DNA of 64,000 nucleotides from Gammaproteobacteria bacterium (GTDB lineage Bacteria; Pseudomonadota; Gammaproteobacteria; Pseudomonadales; Pseudohongiellaceae), in assembly GCA_947457195.1 (NCBI GenBank), contig CANGUU010000002.1:53047-117046 (forward strand). Reading direction: 5' to 3'. The position numbers and the translations under genes were made by a program. The notes beneath the pieces were generated by a model. The model was not told the DNA's origin. It saw only the letters and a program-made list of their open reading frames with translations, and made no database searches. Shown one piece after another: positions 18,352 to 26,379 of this stretch. Position 1 is the first letter of the stretch; each line of letters starts with the position of its first letter.

Positions 18352-19455
18352 TCAGTAGAGAACGACGGAGCGGATGCTCTTGCCTTCGTGCATCAGATCG
18401 AAGGCGTCGTTGATCTTGTCGAGCGACATGGTATGGGTGATGAGCGGATCGATCTCGATGCGCTTTTCCATGTACCAGTCGACGACCTTCGGCACGTCAG
18501 TTCGGCCGCGCGCGCCACCGAACGCGGTGCCGCGCCAGTGACGGCCTGTCACCAGTTGGAACGGCCGGGTGGAGATTTCCTGACCAGCCCCGGCGACACC
18601 GATGATGAAGCTCTGGCCCCAGCCCTTGTGGCAGCACTCGAGGGCCTGGCGCATCACCTTGACGTTGCCAATGCATTCGAAGCTGTAGTCCACGCCGCCG
18701 GTCATGTCGACGATGCGGGCCACGACGTTGTCGACGTCTTTCGGGTTGATGAAGTCGGTCATGCCGAACTGGCGCCCCATGGCTTCGCGCGCCGGGTTCA
18801 AGTCGATGCCGATGATGCGGCTGGCACCCGCCAGGCGGGCACCCTGAATGACGTTCAGACCGATGCCGCCGAGACCGAAGACGGCTACGGTGGAACCGAT
18901 CTCAACCTTGGCCTGGAAAACCACGGCACCGACGCCGGTGGTCACGCCGCAACCGATGTAGCAGATCTTGTCGAATGGGGCATCTTCACGCACCTTGGCC
19001 AGCGCGATTTCAGGCAGCACCGTGTAGTTGGAGAAGGTGGAGCAGCCCATGTAGTGCAGGATCGGTTTGCCGTCGAGCGAGAAGCGGCTGGTACCGTCGG
19101 GCATGAGGCCCTTGCCCTGCGTCGAGCGAATGGCCTGGCAGAGGTTGGTACGCGGGTGCAGACAGTAGTCGCAGTTGCGGCACTCGGGCGTGTAGAGCGG
19201 GATGACGTGGTCGCCTTTCTTCAGGGTCTTTACCCCGGGGCCGACGTCGACGACGACACCGGCACCTTCGTGGCCGAGGATGACCGGGAATTCACCTTCC
19301 GGGTCGTCGCCGCTCAGGGTAAAGGCGTCGGTATGGCAGACGCCGGTGGCCTTCAGTTCCACCAGGACTTCGCCTTCCTTTGGACCCTGCAGGTCTACTT
19401 CACAAATCTCCAGAGGTTTGCCGGCGCCAAAGGCCACCGCGGCACGAGTTTTCAT
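18352..19455 (-). CDS. frmA: S-(hydroxymethyl)glutathione dehydrogenase (class III ADH)
   Basis: FrmA oxidises S-hydroxymethylglutathione, formed from formaldehyde and glutathione, to S-formylglutathione with NAD+. The 367-residue zinc enzyme shows the catalytic zinc ligands in [12 protein letters not shown] and GHEGAGVV, the structural zinc cluster [15 protein letters not shown], the Rossmann motif [15 protein letters not shown], and the class III end block [12 protein letters not shown]. No frmR-type regulator is nearby. The gene starts an operon with fghA and possibly yafV and the exonuclease gene. A good promoter lies about 120 bases upstream. Confidence 0.97.
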   Translation of the reverse strand: MKTRAAVAFGAGKPLEICEVDLQGPKEGEVLVELKATGVCHTDAFTLSGDDPEGEFPVILGHEGAGVVVDVGPGVKTLKKGDHVIPLYTPECRNCDYCLHPRTNLCQAIRSTQGKGLMPDGTSRFSLDGKPILHYMGCSTFSNYTVLPEIALAKVREDAPFDKICYIGCGVTTGVGAVVFQAKVEIGSTVAVFGLGGIGLNVIQGARLAGASRIIGIDLNPAREAMGRQFGMTDFINPKDVDNVVARIVDMTGGVDYSFECIGNVKVMRQALECCHKGWGQSFIIGVAGAGQEISTRPFQLVTGRHWRGTAFGGARGRTDVPKVVDWYMEKRIEIDPLITHTMSLDKINDAFDLMHEGKSIRSVVLY

Positions 19456-19570
19456 GGAATCAATCCTTTTTATCGGGGAGTTGGGTGTTGGGAAATGTGT
19501 CGCCCGGATCCACTGGAGCGGCTGGCTATCGCACTGCAGGACCAGGGTTGGATCGGGTCACAGCGCCGCA

Positions 19571-19599
19571 AATATACGAGGTTGACCCTGGTATGGAAA
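19571..19599 (-). promoter_or_regulatory. Probable sigma-70 promoter for frmA
   Basis: On the minus strand TTTCCA (plus 19594-19599) and TATATT (plus 19571-19576) are 17 bases apart; the -10 matches five of six and the -35 four of six. It would give a leader of about 110 bases before frmA. No FrmR-type operator is obvious. Confidence 0.5.
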
Positions 19600-19691
19600 G
19601 CCGGAAAGGTAAAGGAAAAATGACTTTTTGCCGCCGGCGTGGCGATCCACGGCGAGCATGTTTCCCGGCCCTGTACGCGCGGGGAATGGCC

Positions 19692-19697
19692 TATAAT
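19692..19697 (+). promoter_or_regulatory. Perfect -10 box upstream of the ferredoxin gene
   Basis: TATAAT lies 70 bases before the ferredoxin start. The matching -35 region (CCCTGT at 17 bases) is poor, so an activator or a weak promoter is possible. The rest of the 312-base frmA-ferredoxin gap (19456-19767) shows nothing else I can support. Confidence 0.4.
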
Positions 19698-19767
19698 CCG
19701 GCGCCTTCGGCGGGGCATCGCAGTCTCCCGCCGGTGAAGGATGGTTCAGCACTCAGCGAGGTGGTCA

Positions 19768-20088
19768 ATGGCACAAATCACATTCATCAAGCCTGATGGT
19801 TCCAGCTACGAAGTGGACGTAGCGCCGGGAATCTCGGTTATGCAGGCAGCGGTCGATAACATGATAGATGGCATCGTGGCCGAGTGCGGGGGCTCCTGCA
19901 GCTGCGCCACCTGCCACTGCTACGTCGATGAGGCCTGGGTCTCCAAGTTGCCGAAGCCCGACGGCATGGAAAAGGACATGCTCGAGTGCGTTCTCGAGCC
20001 GCGACCCAACAGCCGGCTCAGCTGCCAGATCGTCGTGACTGCCGCCCTCGATGGTCTGGTCGTGCACTTGCCGGAGTCGCAGTTCTGA
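19768..20088 (+). CDS. [2Fe-2S] ferredoxin, adrenodoxin type
   Basis: The 106-residue protein carries the adrenodoxin/putidaredoxin cluster spacing C-x5-C-x2-C (ECGGSCSCATCHCYV) and the fourth ligand in RLSCQIVV. The acidic interaction helix MEKDMLECV before it is also typical. Such ferredoxins pass electrons from an FAD reductase to cytochrome P450s or other oxygenases. No P450 is present in the window, so its partner lies elsewhere; the ferredoxin reductase at 26.4 kb has its own 2Fe-2S domain and may not need it. The ATG at 19768 follows GAGGTGG; an upstream start at 19741 is possible but adds unrelated residues. Confidence 0.93.
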   Translation: MAQITFIKPDGSSYEVDVAPGISVMQAAVDNMIDGIVAECGGSCSCATCHCYVDEAWVSKLPKPDGMEKDMLECVLEPRPNSRLSCQIVVTAALDGLVVHLPESQF

Positions 20089-20230
20089 GGCGGCGGAATT
20101 TTTTTGCTGAGCGGGGAACTAATCGCGGGCTGGGCTGCTCCAAGATGTTGTGAGCCGGCCTCCCCTGTCGTGCTCACTCCCCTCGATGAAGTTTTGTTGT
20201 CCGCTCCGTGAAGCGCGGACAGGGAACATT
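20089..20230 (+). other. Ferredoxin 3' region with a second hairpin
   Basis: This stretch between the ferredoxin stop and its terminator has no reading frame worth reporting. It holds a seven-T run directly after the gene (20099-20105) and a second hairpin, TGTCCGC / GCGGACA, shortly before the terminator. It is either a long structured 3' untranslated region or a small RNA; I cannot separate these. Confidence 0.35.
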
Positions 20231-20257
20231 GCCCGGCCTCAGGCCGGGCTTTTTTTT
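20231..20257 (+). terminator. Rho-independent terminator
   Basis: The perfect stem GCCCGGCCT / AGGCCGGGC with a one-base centre is followed by eight T on the plus strand. It ends the ferredoxin transcript. The stop codon of the convergent mocA-like gene lies inside the hairpin. Confidence 0.92.
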
Positions 20258-20850
20258 GGCGTCTGCGTGGGCTCCCACCGACTGTCTTGGCCGGGTATGT
20301 CGAGATCCCGCAAGATGCCCGGGTCCGCCACCTCGAGACGCAGAATCTCCGCTGCCCGTGACTTGAAGAGTTCGCGTGCCCCCGTGTCGCCGGCTGGCTG
20401 CCGCAGGGTGGGGAAAAACGCACGTCCGATGCCGACCGGATTGCCGCGTTCGCCGCCGTAACAGGGCACCACGAGGCGCTCGGCGCTGAGGGCGTCCCGT
20501 ACCGCCGCATGGGTGCTGGGCGCTACCCAAGGCATGTCGGCGAGGGCAATTACTGCGCCTTGCCAGTCACCGCAGTGGGCCAGGGCAGCCGCCAGACTGT
20601 GACCCATGCCGCGATCGGCGTCCTCAGCCATGACGACGTGCCATGCAGTGTGAAACTCCTTTGCGAGATTTTCGTCTCCCGGCCGCAGCACCAGCACGCG
20701 GTGGACGAACAGCGGCTCCACTACTGCCAAGGTCTCCTCCAGCAGCGTTCGGCCGGAGGGCAGGCGCTGCAGTCGCTTGTCGGAGCCGAACCGTCTGCTG
20801 CGGCCGGCGGCGAGCACGATGCAGCCGATGCCGCCAGCCGCGGAGTTCAT
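20239..20850 (-). CDS. MocA/MobA-like nucleotidyltransferase
   Basis: The 203-residue product has the nucleotidyltransferase opening CIVLAAGRSRRFGSDKRL and the inner blocks GMGHSLAAAL and ALADMPWVAP, as in MocA, which transfers CMP to molybdopterin for molybdenum hydroxylases. It overlaps xdhC by 4 bases (ATGA), a common pairing because XdhC inserts and sulfurates the cofactor in the same enzymes. No xanthine dehydrogenase or CO dehydrogenase-like structural gene is in the window. The nucleotide (CTP or GTP) is inferred from family. Confidence 0.88.
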   Translation of the reverse strand: MNSAAGGIGCIVLAAGRSRRFGSDKRLQRLPSGRTLLEETLAVVEPLFVHRVLVLRPGDENLAKEFHTAWHVVMAEDADRGMGHSLAAALAHCGDWQGAVIALADMPWVAPSTHAAVRDALSAERLVVPCYGGERGNPVGIGRAFFPTLRQPAGDTGARELFKSRAAEILRLEVADPGILRDLDIPGQDSRWEPTQTPKKSPA

Positions 20851-21818
20851 GCAAACTCGGACATCACTGACGGCCCGCGCGCCCTTAGCTGCGTCAGTTC
20901 TGCCAGGATGGCAATGGCTATCTCCGGTGGGGTCTTGCTACCAAGCGGCAAGCCCACCGGGGCATGCAGGCGGTCGAGTTGGGACTGCGGAATATCCAGC
21001 GCCAGCAGGCGATCACGCCGTTTGGCCGACGTACGCTCGGATCCCATGGCGCCGATGTAGAACGCATCGTGGGTCAGGGCCTCCAGCAGGGCCATGTCAT
21101 CGATACGGGGGTCGTGGCAGAGCGCAACTACTGCCGTCTGCCGGTCGATGATCTTGCCTCGCAGCCAGTCGTCCGGCATGGCGACCGTGAGCGTGGCCTT
21201 GACCGGGGGGGAGTTGTCCACGAGTTCGCGGCGCGGGTCACAGATTTCGACGTGATAGTCGAGAGCGCTGGCCATGTCCGCCAGGTACCAAGCCACCTGC
21301 ACGGCCCCAATCAGCAGCAACTGGAAGGACGGGCCATAGGTGTGCACGAGCTGCCCCACCTCCACGCGCAGCGGCTCGTGGCGCGGCACTTCGGCAAAGC
21401 GCAGCGCGCCACTGCCGAGATCGACGCGGCGCTGCACGAGTCGCCGTCGAGTCAGCAGTTCGGCAATCTGGCGATACTGCAGGGACTGGCTCGGTGCTAT
21501 CGGCTCGATGAACACTTCCATGCTGCCGCCGCAGGGCAGCCCGAGCCGCAGTACATCCTCGACAGCGACGCCGTAGCGCAGGTGGGCCGGAGCGCTGGTG
21601 GCCAGTTCACCCTTGAACAGACTTTCCCGCAGGTTGTCTTCCACACACCCCCCCGACAGCGAGCCACAGTGCTGGCCGTCCTCGCTGCAGGCGAGCAGCG
21701 AGCCCACGGGTCGCGGGGAGGAGCCGAAAGTGTCGGTGATGGTGCACAACCAGCACTGTTTGCCGGCGGCCAGCCAGTCGGCGAGCTGGTTGAGCACCTG
21801 TTGGTCGAGGCTGTTCAT
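20847..21818 (-). CDS. xdhC: XdhC/CoxI-family molybdenum cofactor maturation protein
   Basis: XdhC-type proteins bind the molybdenum cofactor, protect its sulfurated form and deliver it to xanthine dehydrogenase-like enzymes. The 323-residue product has the N-terminal XdhC/CoxI block (TDTFGSSPRPVGSLLACS, GSLSGGCVEDNLRESL, LPCGGSMEVFIEP) and a C-terminal Rossmann-like domain (LLLIGAVQVAWYLA, CHDPRIDDMAL, FYIGAMGSERTSAKR). The middle has the expected CGG. Its target enzyme is not nearby. It is first in the two-gene unit with the mocA-like gene. Confidence 0.92.
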   Translation of the reverse strand: MNSLDQQVLNQLADWLAAGKQCWLCTITDTFGSSPRPVGSLLACSEDGQHCGSLSGGCVEDNLRESLFKGELATSAPAHLRYGVAVEDVLRLGLPCGGSMEVFIEPIAPSQSLQYRQIAELLTRRRLVQRRVDLGSGALRFAEVPRHEPLRVEVGQLVHTYGPSFQLLLIGAVQVAWYLADMASALDYHVEICDPRRELVDNSPPVKATLTVAMPDDWLRGKIIDRQTAVVALCHDPRIDDMALLEALTHDAFYIGAMGSERTSAKRRDRLLALDIPQSQLDRLHAPVGLPLGSKTPPEIAIAILAELTQLRARGPSVMSEFA

Positions 21819-21907
21819 GCGCGGTTACCCGAACGGAGCGAGAGCCGCGATTATAGGCCACCACACGCCCCGCGCCGGCAGCCCTCGGCCGTCGGCACGG
21901 GTCGGGC

Positions 21908-22729
21908 TCAGTCCGGCTCGTAGCGATCCATGATGCGGCGCACCAGTCCGCTGCGCACGATGTCGCTGCGCTCGAAACTGTGGACGTAAACCCCGGGCAG
22001 GCCCTGCACCCGCTCGATGGCATCCGCCAGCCCGTTGGGGCCCCGCAGGTCGCTCTGGCGCAAATCTCCATTGATGACCACCTTGGCCTGTTCACCGATA
22101 CGGGTGAGGAACATCTTCATCTGCGCCGGTGTGGTGTTCTGCGCCTCATCGAGGATGACGAAGGTGTTGTTGCTGAAGGTTTTGCCGCGCATGTAGGCCA
22201 GCGGCGCTCCGACGATGCGACCGTGCCGCAGGCAGTAATCCACCACGCCGGAACCGAGGCGCTCGTTGAGTATGTCGCGGAACGCGTCAATGTAGACGGC
22301 GTACTTGTCTTCGAGTTCTCCCGGCAGAAAACCCAGGTTTTCCCCGGCTTCCACGGCTGGACGGGTGAGGATGATCCGTTCGATGCGACCGGATTCGAGC
22401 GCTTCGGCTGCCAACGCGCCGGCGCAGTAGGATTTTCCGGTACCGGCGGGGCCGATGCCGAAGGTGAGGCAGTGACTGCGGATGGCGGCGATGTATCGCT
22501 GCTGGGCTGAGGTTTGCGGGGAGAGAGGTGTCTTGCAGCGGTGCGGGGCGTAGGCGGTGGCGAGTTGAGAGCTGTGTGCGCTGAGGTCGACGATGTTGTG
22601 ATCGGGATCAGGCAGCCTGGACTTGCCCTTCCGGCGGGCCTCCTTGCCGGGGCGACTCTCCTCTCGGTAACGCCCCCCGTATTCAGGGTTGTACCGCGCC
22701 TGCCTGTTGACCTGTGCTCGCTTTGCCAT
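21908..22729 (-). CDS. phoH: PhoH-family ATPase
   Basis: The 273-residue product has a basic, variable first 75 residues and then the PhoH core: Walker A GPAGTGKSYCAGALA, RPAVEAGENLGFLPG, the PLAYMRGKTF block, Walker B VILDEAQNTT, and INGDLRQSDL. It is of the E. coli PhoH size class and not the YbeZ/PhoH-like type that sits next to ybeY. PhoH proteins are predicted RNA-acting ATPases, phosphate-starvation induced in E. coli. The ATG at 22729 follows GGAGG by 8 bases; a GTG at 22744 would start on the ribosome-binding site. The gene is 89 bases from xdhC and probably separate. Confidence 0.93.
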   Translation of the reverse strand: MAKRAQVNRQARYNPEYGGRYREESRPGKEARRKGKSRLPDPDHNIVDLSAHSSQLATAYAPHRCKTPLSPQTSAQQRYIAAIRSHCLTFGIGPAGTGKSYCAGALAAEALESGRIERIILTRPAVEAGENLGFLPGELEDKYAVYIDAFRDILNERLGSGVVDYCLRHGRIVGAPLAYMRGKTFSNNTFVILDEAQNTTPAQMKMFLTRIGEQAKVVINGDLRQSDLRGPNGLADAIERVQGLPGVYVHSFERSDIVRSGLVRRIMDRYEPD

Positions 22730-23132
22730 GCTGACTGCCTCCACCGGATCGGCTTGCTGTGCCTGCGTCTGTCCTGTGTTACGCGCTCCTGCCAGCCGAG
22801 CGCCAAACGGCGCTCAACGTAGAGTCACGTGCTGAAAGTTTTATAAAGAATGGGGGAATTTCAGGCGGTGAAGAGTACCCTCCCGGCAGATTGACTGCGC
22901 CGCGGTACTCTATGGCTGTGCTGGAAAAGCACGAGGAGCTACATCCTGATGACAGCCGCTGGTTCACACGCGTGCCAGTGTGCCATGGCCGCCACGGCAA
23001 GACCAAGCGATTTTGCGGACGGGCTTTTCTCGCAAGGCTTGTCCCATGCTCGGTGGCGGCACGCCGGTGCCCCGCATCGCGGCGATCGTGTAGGCTAGCA
23101 CCCGGTTCACACACACGAAGGGGAGCAACCGC
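22730..23132. other. 403-base divergent intergenic region
   Basis: No supported gene lies here. It must hold the divergent promoters for phoH and the metallo-hydrolase. An A/T-rich patch (TTTTATAAAG near 22840) and an inverted repeat GAGTACC / GGTACTC (22873-22879 and 22904-22910, 24-base gap) are visible. Neither can be assigned to a regulator. Confidence 0.5.
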
Positions 23133-24047
23133 ATGAAACCCGCAAGTAACTGGTTCGGCCGTCTTTCGCTGCTGGTCCTCGGCCTCGCGGCCTCCACGCT
23201 CGAGGCGCAGCAGGATTTCAGCAACGTCCAGATCAAGACCCACACGCTCGCCGAGGGTCTGTACTACCTCGAGGGCTCCGGCGGCAACATCGGTGTGTCG
23301 GTCGGGGACGACGGCGTCTTTCTGATCGATGACCAATATGCCCCGCTGTCGGAAAAAATCATTGCCGCCATCCGGGCACTCAGCGACAAACCGATCCGCT
23401 TCGTCTTCAACACGCACCACCACGGCGACCACACCGGCGGCAACCAGAACATGGGCAAGATCGGCGCCATCATCGTTTCGCACGCCAACGTACGGACCCG
23501 CCTCGCCGCCGGCTTCACCGGCAACGATCTCACCAAAGCGCTCACCGCCGAGCAAAGCCTCGGTTTGCCAATGGTCACGTTCGAAAATGCCGTCGATTTC
23601 CATCTGAATGGTCATGAGATCCACGCCATGCATGTACCGCCGGCCCACACCGATGGCGATGCTTTCGTGTTCTTCCGCGACCTCAACATCGTGCACACGG
23701 GCGACGTCTTCCGCACCACCAGCTACCCGCGTGCCGATGCCACGGCCAACGGCAGCGTGCTGGGCATCATGAGCGCGTATCAGGTGCTGCTCGACAACTC
23801 CAATGACCAGACGCGCTTCCTGCCGGGACATGGTGTGGTGAGTTCCCGTGCCGATGTGCAGGCCCAGCTTGCCATGTTCACCACTATCCGCGATCGCGTG
23901 GCGGCCGGCCTCAAAGCGGGCAAGACCCTCGAACAGGTACAGGCCGACAAACCCACCGCCGAGTTCGATGCCGCGTGGTCCGGCGGCAGCGCCACCGCAG
24001 GCAGTGATCTCGTCGCCGTGTTCTACAACGAACTGAAGGCTCAGTAG
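23133..24047 (+). CDS. Secreted metallo-beta-lactamase-fold hydrolase
   Basis: The 304-residue product has an N-terminal signal peptide (basic MKPASNW, hydrophobic LSLLVLGLAAS, probable cut after LEA) and so acts in the periplasm. The fold's zinc ligands are in NTHHHGDHTGG, PPAHTDGD, HTGDVF and PGHG. This is the exported stand-alone MBL group found widely in proteobacteria, not an established carbapenemase. The substrate is unknown. AAGGGGAG precedes the ATG. The HIS6-like gene starts 17 bases downstream, so the two are probably one transcript although no functional tie is clear. Confidence 0.88.
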   Translation: MKPASNWFGRLSLLVLGLAASTLEAQQDFSNVQIKTHTLAEGLYYLEGSGGNIGVSVGDDGVFLIDDQYAPLSEKIIAAIRALSDKPIRFVFNTHHHGDHTGGNQNMGKIGAIIVSHANVRTRLAAGFTGNDLTKALTAEQSLGLPMVTFENAVDFHLNGHEIHAMHVPPAHTDGDAFVFFRDLNIVHTGDVFRTTSYPRADATANGSVLGIMSAYQVLLDNSNDQTRFLPGHGVVSSRADVQAQLAMFTTIRDRVAAGLKAGKTLEQVQADKPTAEFDAAWSGGSATAGSDLVAVFYNELKAQ

Positions 24048-24064
24048 CAGGCAAAGCCTCCCAC

Positions 24065-24829
24065 GTGCGTTTCCGACCCTGTATCGATCTGCACCACGGC
24101 AAGGTGGTGCAAATTGTCGGCGGCTCCCTAGACGAGAGCGACAGCCGCGCCCTGCAGACCAACTTCACCAGCGAGCAGTCGCCCTCCCATTACGCGGCGC
24201 TGTACCGTGAAGCTGGCCTGTGGGGTGGGCATGTCATTTCGCTCGGGACAGGCAATGCCGACGCGGCCCTCTCGGCATTGGGCTGCTGGCCGGGGGGGCT
24301 GCAGTACGGCGGGGGTGTCACGCCGGACAATGCCGGACTCTTCCTCGATGCCGGTGCCAGCCACGTCATCGTCACCTCCTATGTGTTCTCTGCAGGGCGC
24401 ATCGACTATGCCCGGCTCGAGCAGTTGCTGCAGCGTGTGGGCCGTGAGCGTCTGGTACTCGATCTCAGTTGTCGTCGTCGCGGCGACCGCTTCTACGTGG
24501 TAACCGATCGCTGGCAGCGCTTCACCGAAGAGGCTGTGGAGCCCGCGCTGCTCGAGCGCCTGGCCCGCAGCTGCGCGGAGTTTCTCGTGCACGGCGTAGA
24601 TGTCGAAGGGCTGCGGCAGGGCATCGACGAGGAACTCATCACCTTGCTCGCCTCCGCCTGTCCGCGGCCCGTCACCTACGCTGGTGGCGTGCAAAAGCTC
24701 GATGATCTGGATCGCGTGAAGCAGTTGGGCGGCGGTCGCGTTGATCTCACCATCGGCAGTGCCCTCGATATCTTCGGTGGCACTGTCCGCTTTTCCGACG
24801 TGGTGCGCTGGCAGCAGGCTCAGGGCTAG
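24065..24829 (+). CDS. HisA isomerase of the eukaryotic HIS6 type
   Basis: The 254-residue product aligns along its length with yeast HIS6, the phosphoribosylformimino-AICAR ribotide isomerase of histidine synthesis, and much less with ordinary bacterial HisA. Shared blocks as I recall the yeast protein are CIDLHHGKVVQIVGGSL, the T-N-F near residue 35, QYGGGV, VIVTSYVF, LVLDLSCRR, EFLVHGVDVEGL, TYAGGV and VDLTIGSALDIFGG. The reaction is inferred from that likeness. The start is a GTG at 24065 without a strong ribosome-binding site. No other histidine gene is in the window. It follows the metallo-hydrolase by 17 bases and converges with the glutamate-synthase-like gene. Confidence 0.85.
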   Translation: MRFRPCIDLHHGKVVQIVGGSLDESDSRALQTNFTSEQSPSHYAALYREAGLWGGHVISLGTGNADAALSALGCWPGGLQYGGGVTPDNAGLFLDAGASHVIVTSYVFSAGRIDYARLEQLLQRVGRERLVLDLSCRRRGDRFYVVTDRWQRFTEEAVEPALLERLARSCAEFLVHGVDVEGLRQGIDEELITLLASACPRPVTYAGGVQKLDDLDRVKQLGGGRVDLTIGSALDIFGGTVRFSDVVRWQQAQG

Positions 24830-24830
24830 C

Positions 24831-24846
24831 GCGGGGCAGCCCCCGC
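24831..24846. terminator. Short GC hairpin between convergent genes
   Basis: GCGGGG / CCCCGC with a four-base loop occupies the 18-base gap between the HIS6-like gene and the convergent glutamate-synthase-like gene. There is no T run on either side, so termination is only a guess. Confidence 0.3.
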
Positions 24847-24847
24847 T

Positions 24848-26353
24848 TCACTGGCTGCGGCGGCGGTAGTAATCCTGCAGGGAGATACTGCTGCTGGGGC
24901 TCAACACCATGCGCGCATGCTCGCGGCTGAGCTGTCTCGGGTTCTTGGCGCCGCAGGAGTGGGCGATGATGCTGATTTCCTTGATCATGTTCTTCTGGTA
25001 ATTCGCTACCCGCTCGGCCTTGTCGCTGGTAACGAGTCCACGCTGCAGCTTCGGGTCGTGCGTCGTGATGCCGGTGGGGCAGGTGTTCTTGTTGCACTGC
25101 AGGGCCTGAATACAGCCCAGCGAAAACATGAAGCCCCGTGCGTTGTTGATGGCATCGGCACCCACGCAGAGGGCCCAGGCCACGTCGGTCGGGTTGATCA
25201 GCTTGCCCGAGCAAATCACCCGGATGCGCTCTCGCAGCCCGTGCTCGACGAGCTTGTCCACCAACAGTGGCAGCGACTCGTGCAGACCAAGTCCCACATC
25301 GTCCATCAGGGTCATAGGTGCGGCACCGGTACCACCGTCGGCGCTGTCCAGCGTGATGAAATCCGGTGCATGCACTGCTCCCCGCGCGGTGACGCTGGCG
25401 AGGAACCCTTCCAGCCAGCGCTCGTCGCCCAGTACGGTCTTGATGCCCACTGGTTTGCCGGTGAACTCGCGCAGCCAGGCGATGCGGTCGAGCAATTCCT
25501 CGTTGTTGCCGATGTCCCTGTGCCGATTGGGGCTGATCGAGTCCTCGCCCACGGCGATCCCGCGGATACGGGCGATTTCCGGGGTAACCTTGACGCCGGG
25601 CAGGATGCCTCCCTTGCCCGGCTTGGCACCCTGCGCCAGCTTCAATTCGATCATCTTCACCTGCGGCCGGTTGGCCACTGCACGCAGCTTTTCCTCGGAA
25701 TACTGGCCCTCGGCATCGCGCACGCCGTACTTGGCTGTGCCGATCTGAAATACGATGTCGCAGTTGCCCTCCAGGTGGTAATCACTGAGGCCGCCTTCCC
25801 CCGTGCACATCCAGCAACCCGCCTTGGCGGCCCCGCGCGACAGGGCCTGTACCGCCGGCTTGGAAATGGCGCCATAGCTCATGCCGGAGATATTGAACAG
25901 CGAATTGGTCACATAGGGCTGGCGGCAGTAGGGACCGTAGACGATGGCCTCGGGTTCGGTCGCCTCCTCGTCGAGCACGGCGAAGGCCGCATTGGCGAAG
26001 ATGACGTGACCTTCGCGGTCGTTGTCGCGCGTCGATCCGAAAGGCTGCGTGTTATCGATGTTCTTCGAGGCCCGGTAGACCCAGGAACGCTGGGCACGGT
26101 TGAAGGGCATTTCTTCGCGGTCCATCGAGAAAAAATACTGTCGGAAGAACTCGCCGAGCTTTTCGAAGAAGTAGCGGAACCGGCCGATGACCGGGTAGTT
26201 GCGCCGGATCGTGTGCTGGGTCTGGGTGATGTCTATGACGTAGAAAACGATGGCGGTCAGGACCAGACAGCCGACCGCGATGATGAAGGCGTGACTGAGG
26301 ATGGTGGCCATCGTGGCAAAAAAACCGCTGCCGAATCCTGCCGTACCATTCAT
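24848..26353 (-). CDS. Membrane-anchored FMN-binding glutamate synthase-like protein
   Basis: The 501-residue product has one N-terminal transmembrane helix (residues about 18-42) and then the FMN-binding central domain of glutamate synthase, without the glutamine amidotransferase domain. Recognisable parts are GMSYGAISKPAVQALSRGA, GEGGLSDYH, QGAKPGKGGILPG, DSADGGTGAAP, and the [3Fe-4S] pattern CIQALQCNKNTCP (C-x5-C-x4-C). The missing amidotransferase means it cannot use glutamine as classic GltB does; a role as ammonia-linked or other FMN oxidoreductase is possible. It starts 26 bases after a ferredoxin-reductase-like gene with GGAGG upstream, so the reductase is its likely electron partner. 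The true reaction is unknown. Confidence 0.88.
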   Translation of the reverse strand: MNGTAGFGSGFFATMATILSHAFIIAVGCLVLTAIVFYVIDITQTQHTIRRNYPVIGRFRYFFEKLGEFFRQYFFSMDREEMPFNRAQRSWVYRASKNIDNTQPFGSTRDNDREGHVIFANAAFAVLDEEATEPEAIVYGPYCRQPYVTNSLFNISGMSYGAISKPAVQALSRGAAKAGCWMCTGEGGLSDYHLEGNCDIVFQIGTAKYGVRDAEGQYSEEKLRAVANRPQVKMIELKLAQGAKPGKGGILPGVKVTPEIARIRGIAVGEDSISPNRHRDIGNNEELLDRIAWLREFTGKPVGIKTVLGDERWLEGFLASVTARGAVHAPDFITLDSADGGTGAAPMTLMDDVGLGLHESLPLLVDKLVEHGLRERIRVICSGKLINPTDVAWALCVGADAINNARGFMFSLGCIQALQCNKNTCPTGITTHDPKLQRGLVTSDKAERVANYQKNMIKEISIIAHSCGAKNPRQLSREHARMVLSPSSSISLQDYYRRRSQ

Positions 26354-26379
26354 GCCGACCTCCTGCGTCTACTGCCAGC

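Noticed and set aside
22759..23136. A 125-codon frame in the phoH-hydrolase gap
   Set aside because: There is no ribosome-binding site, the product is Arg/Pro-rich and the frame runs through the signal and start region of the next gene.
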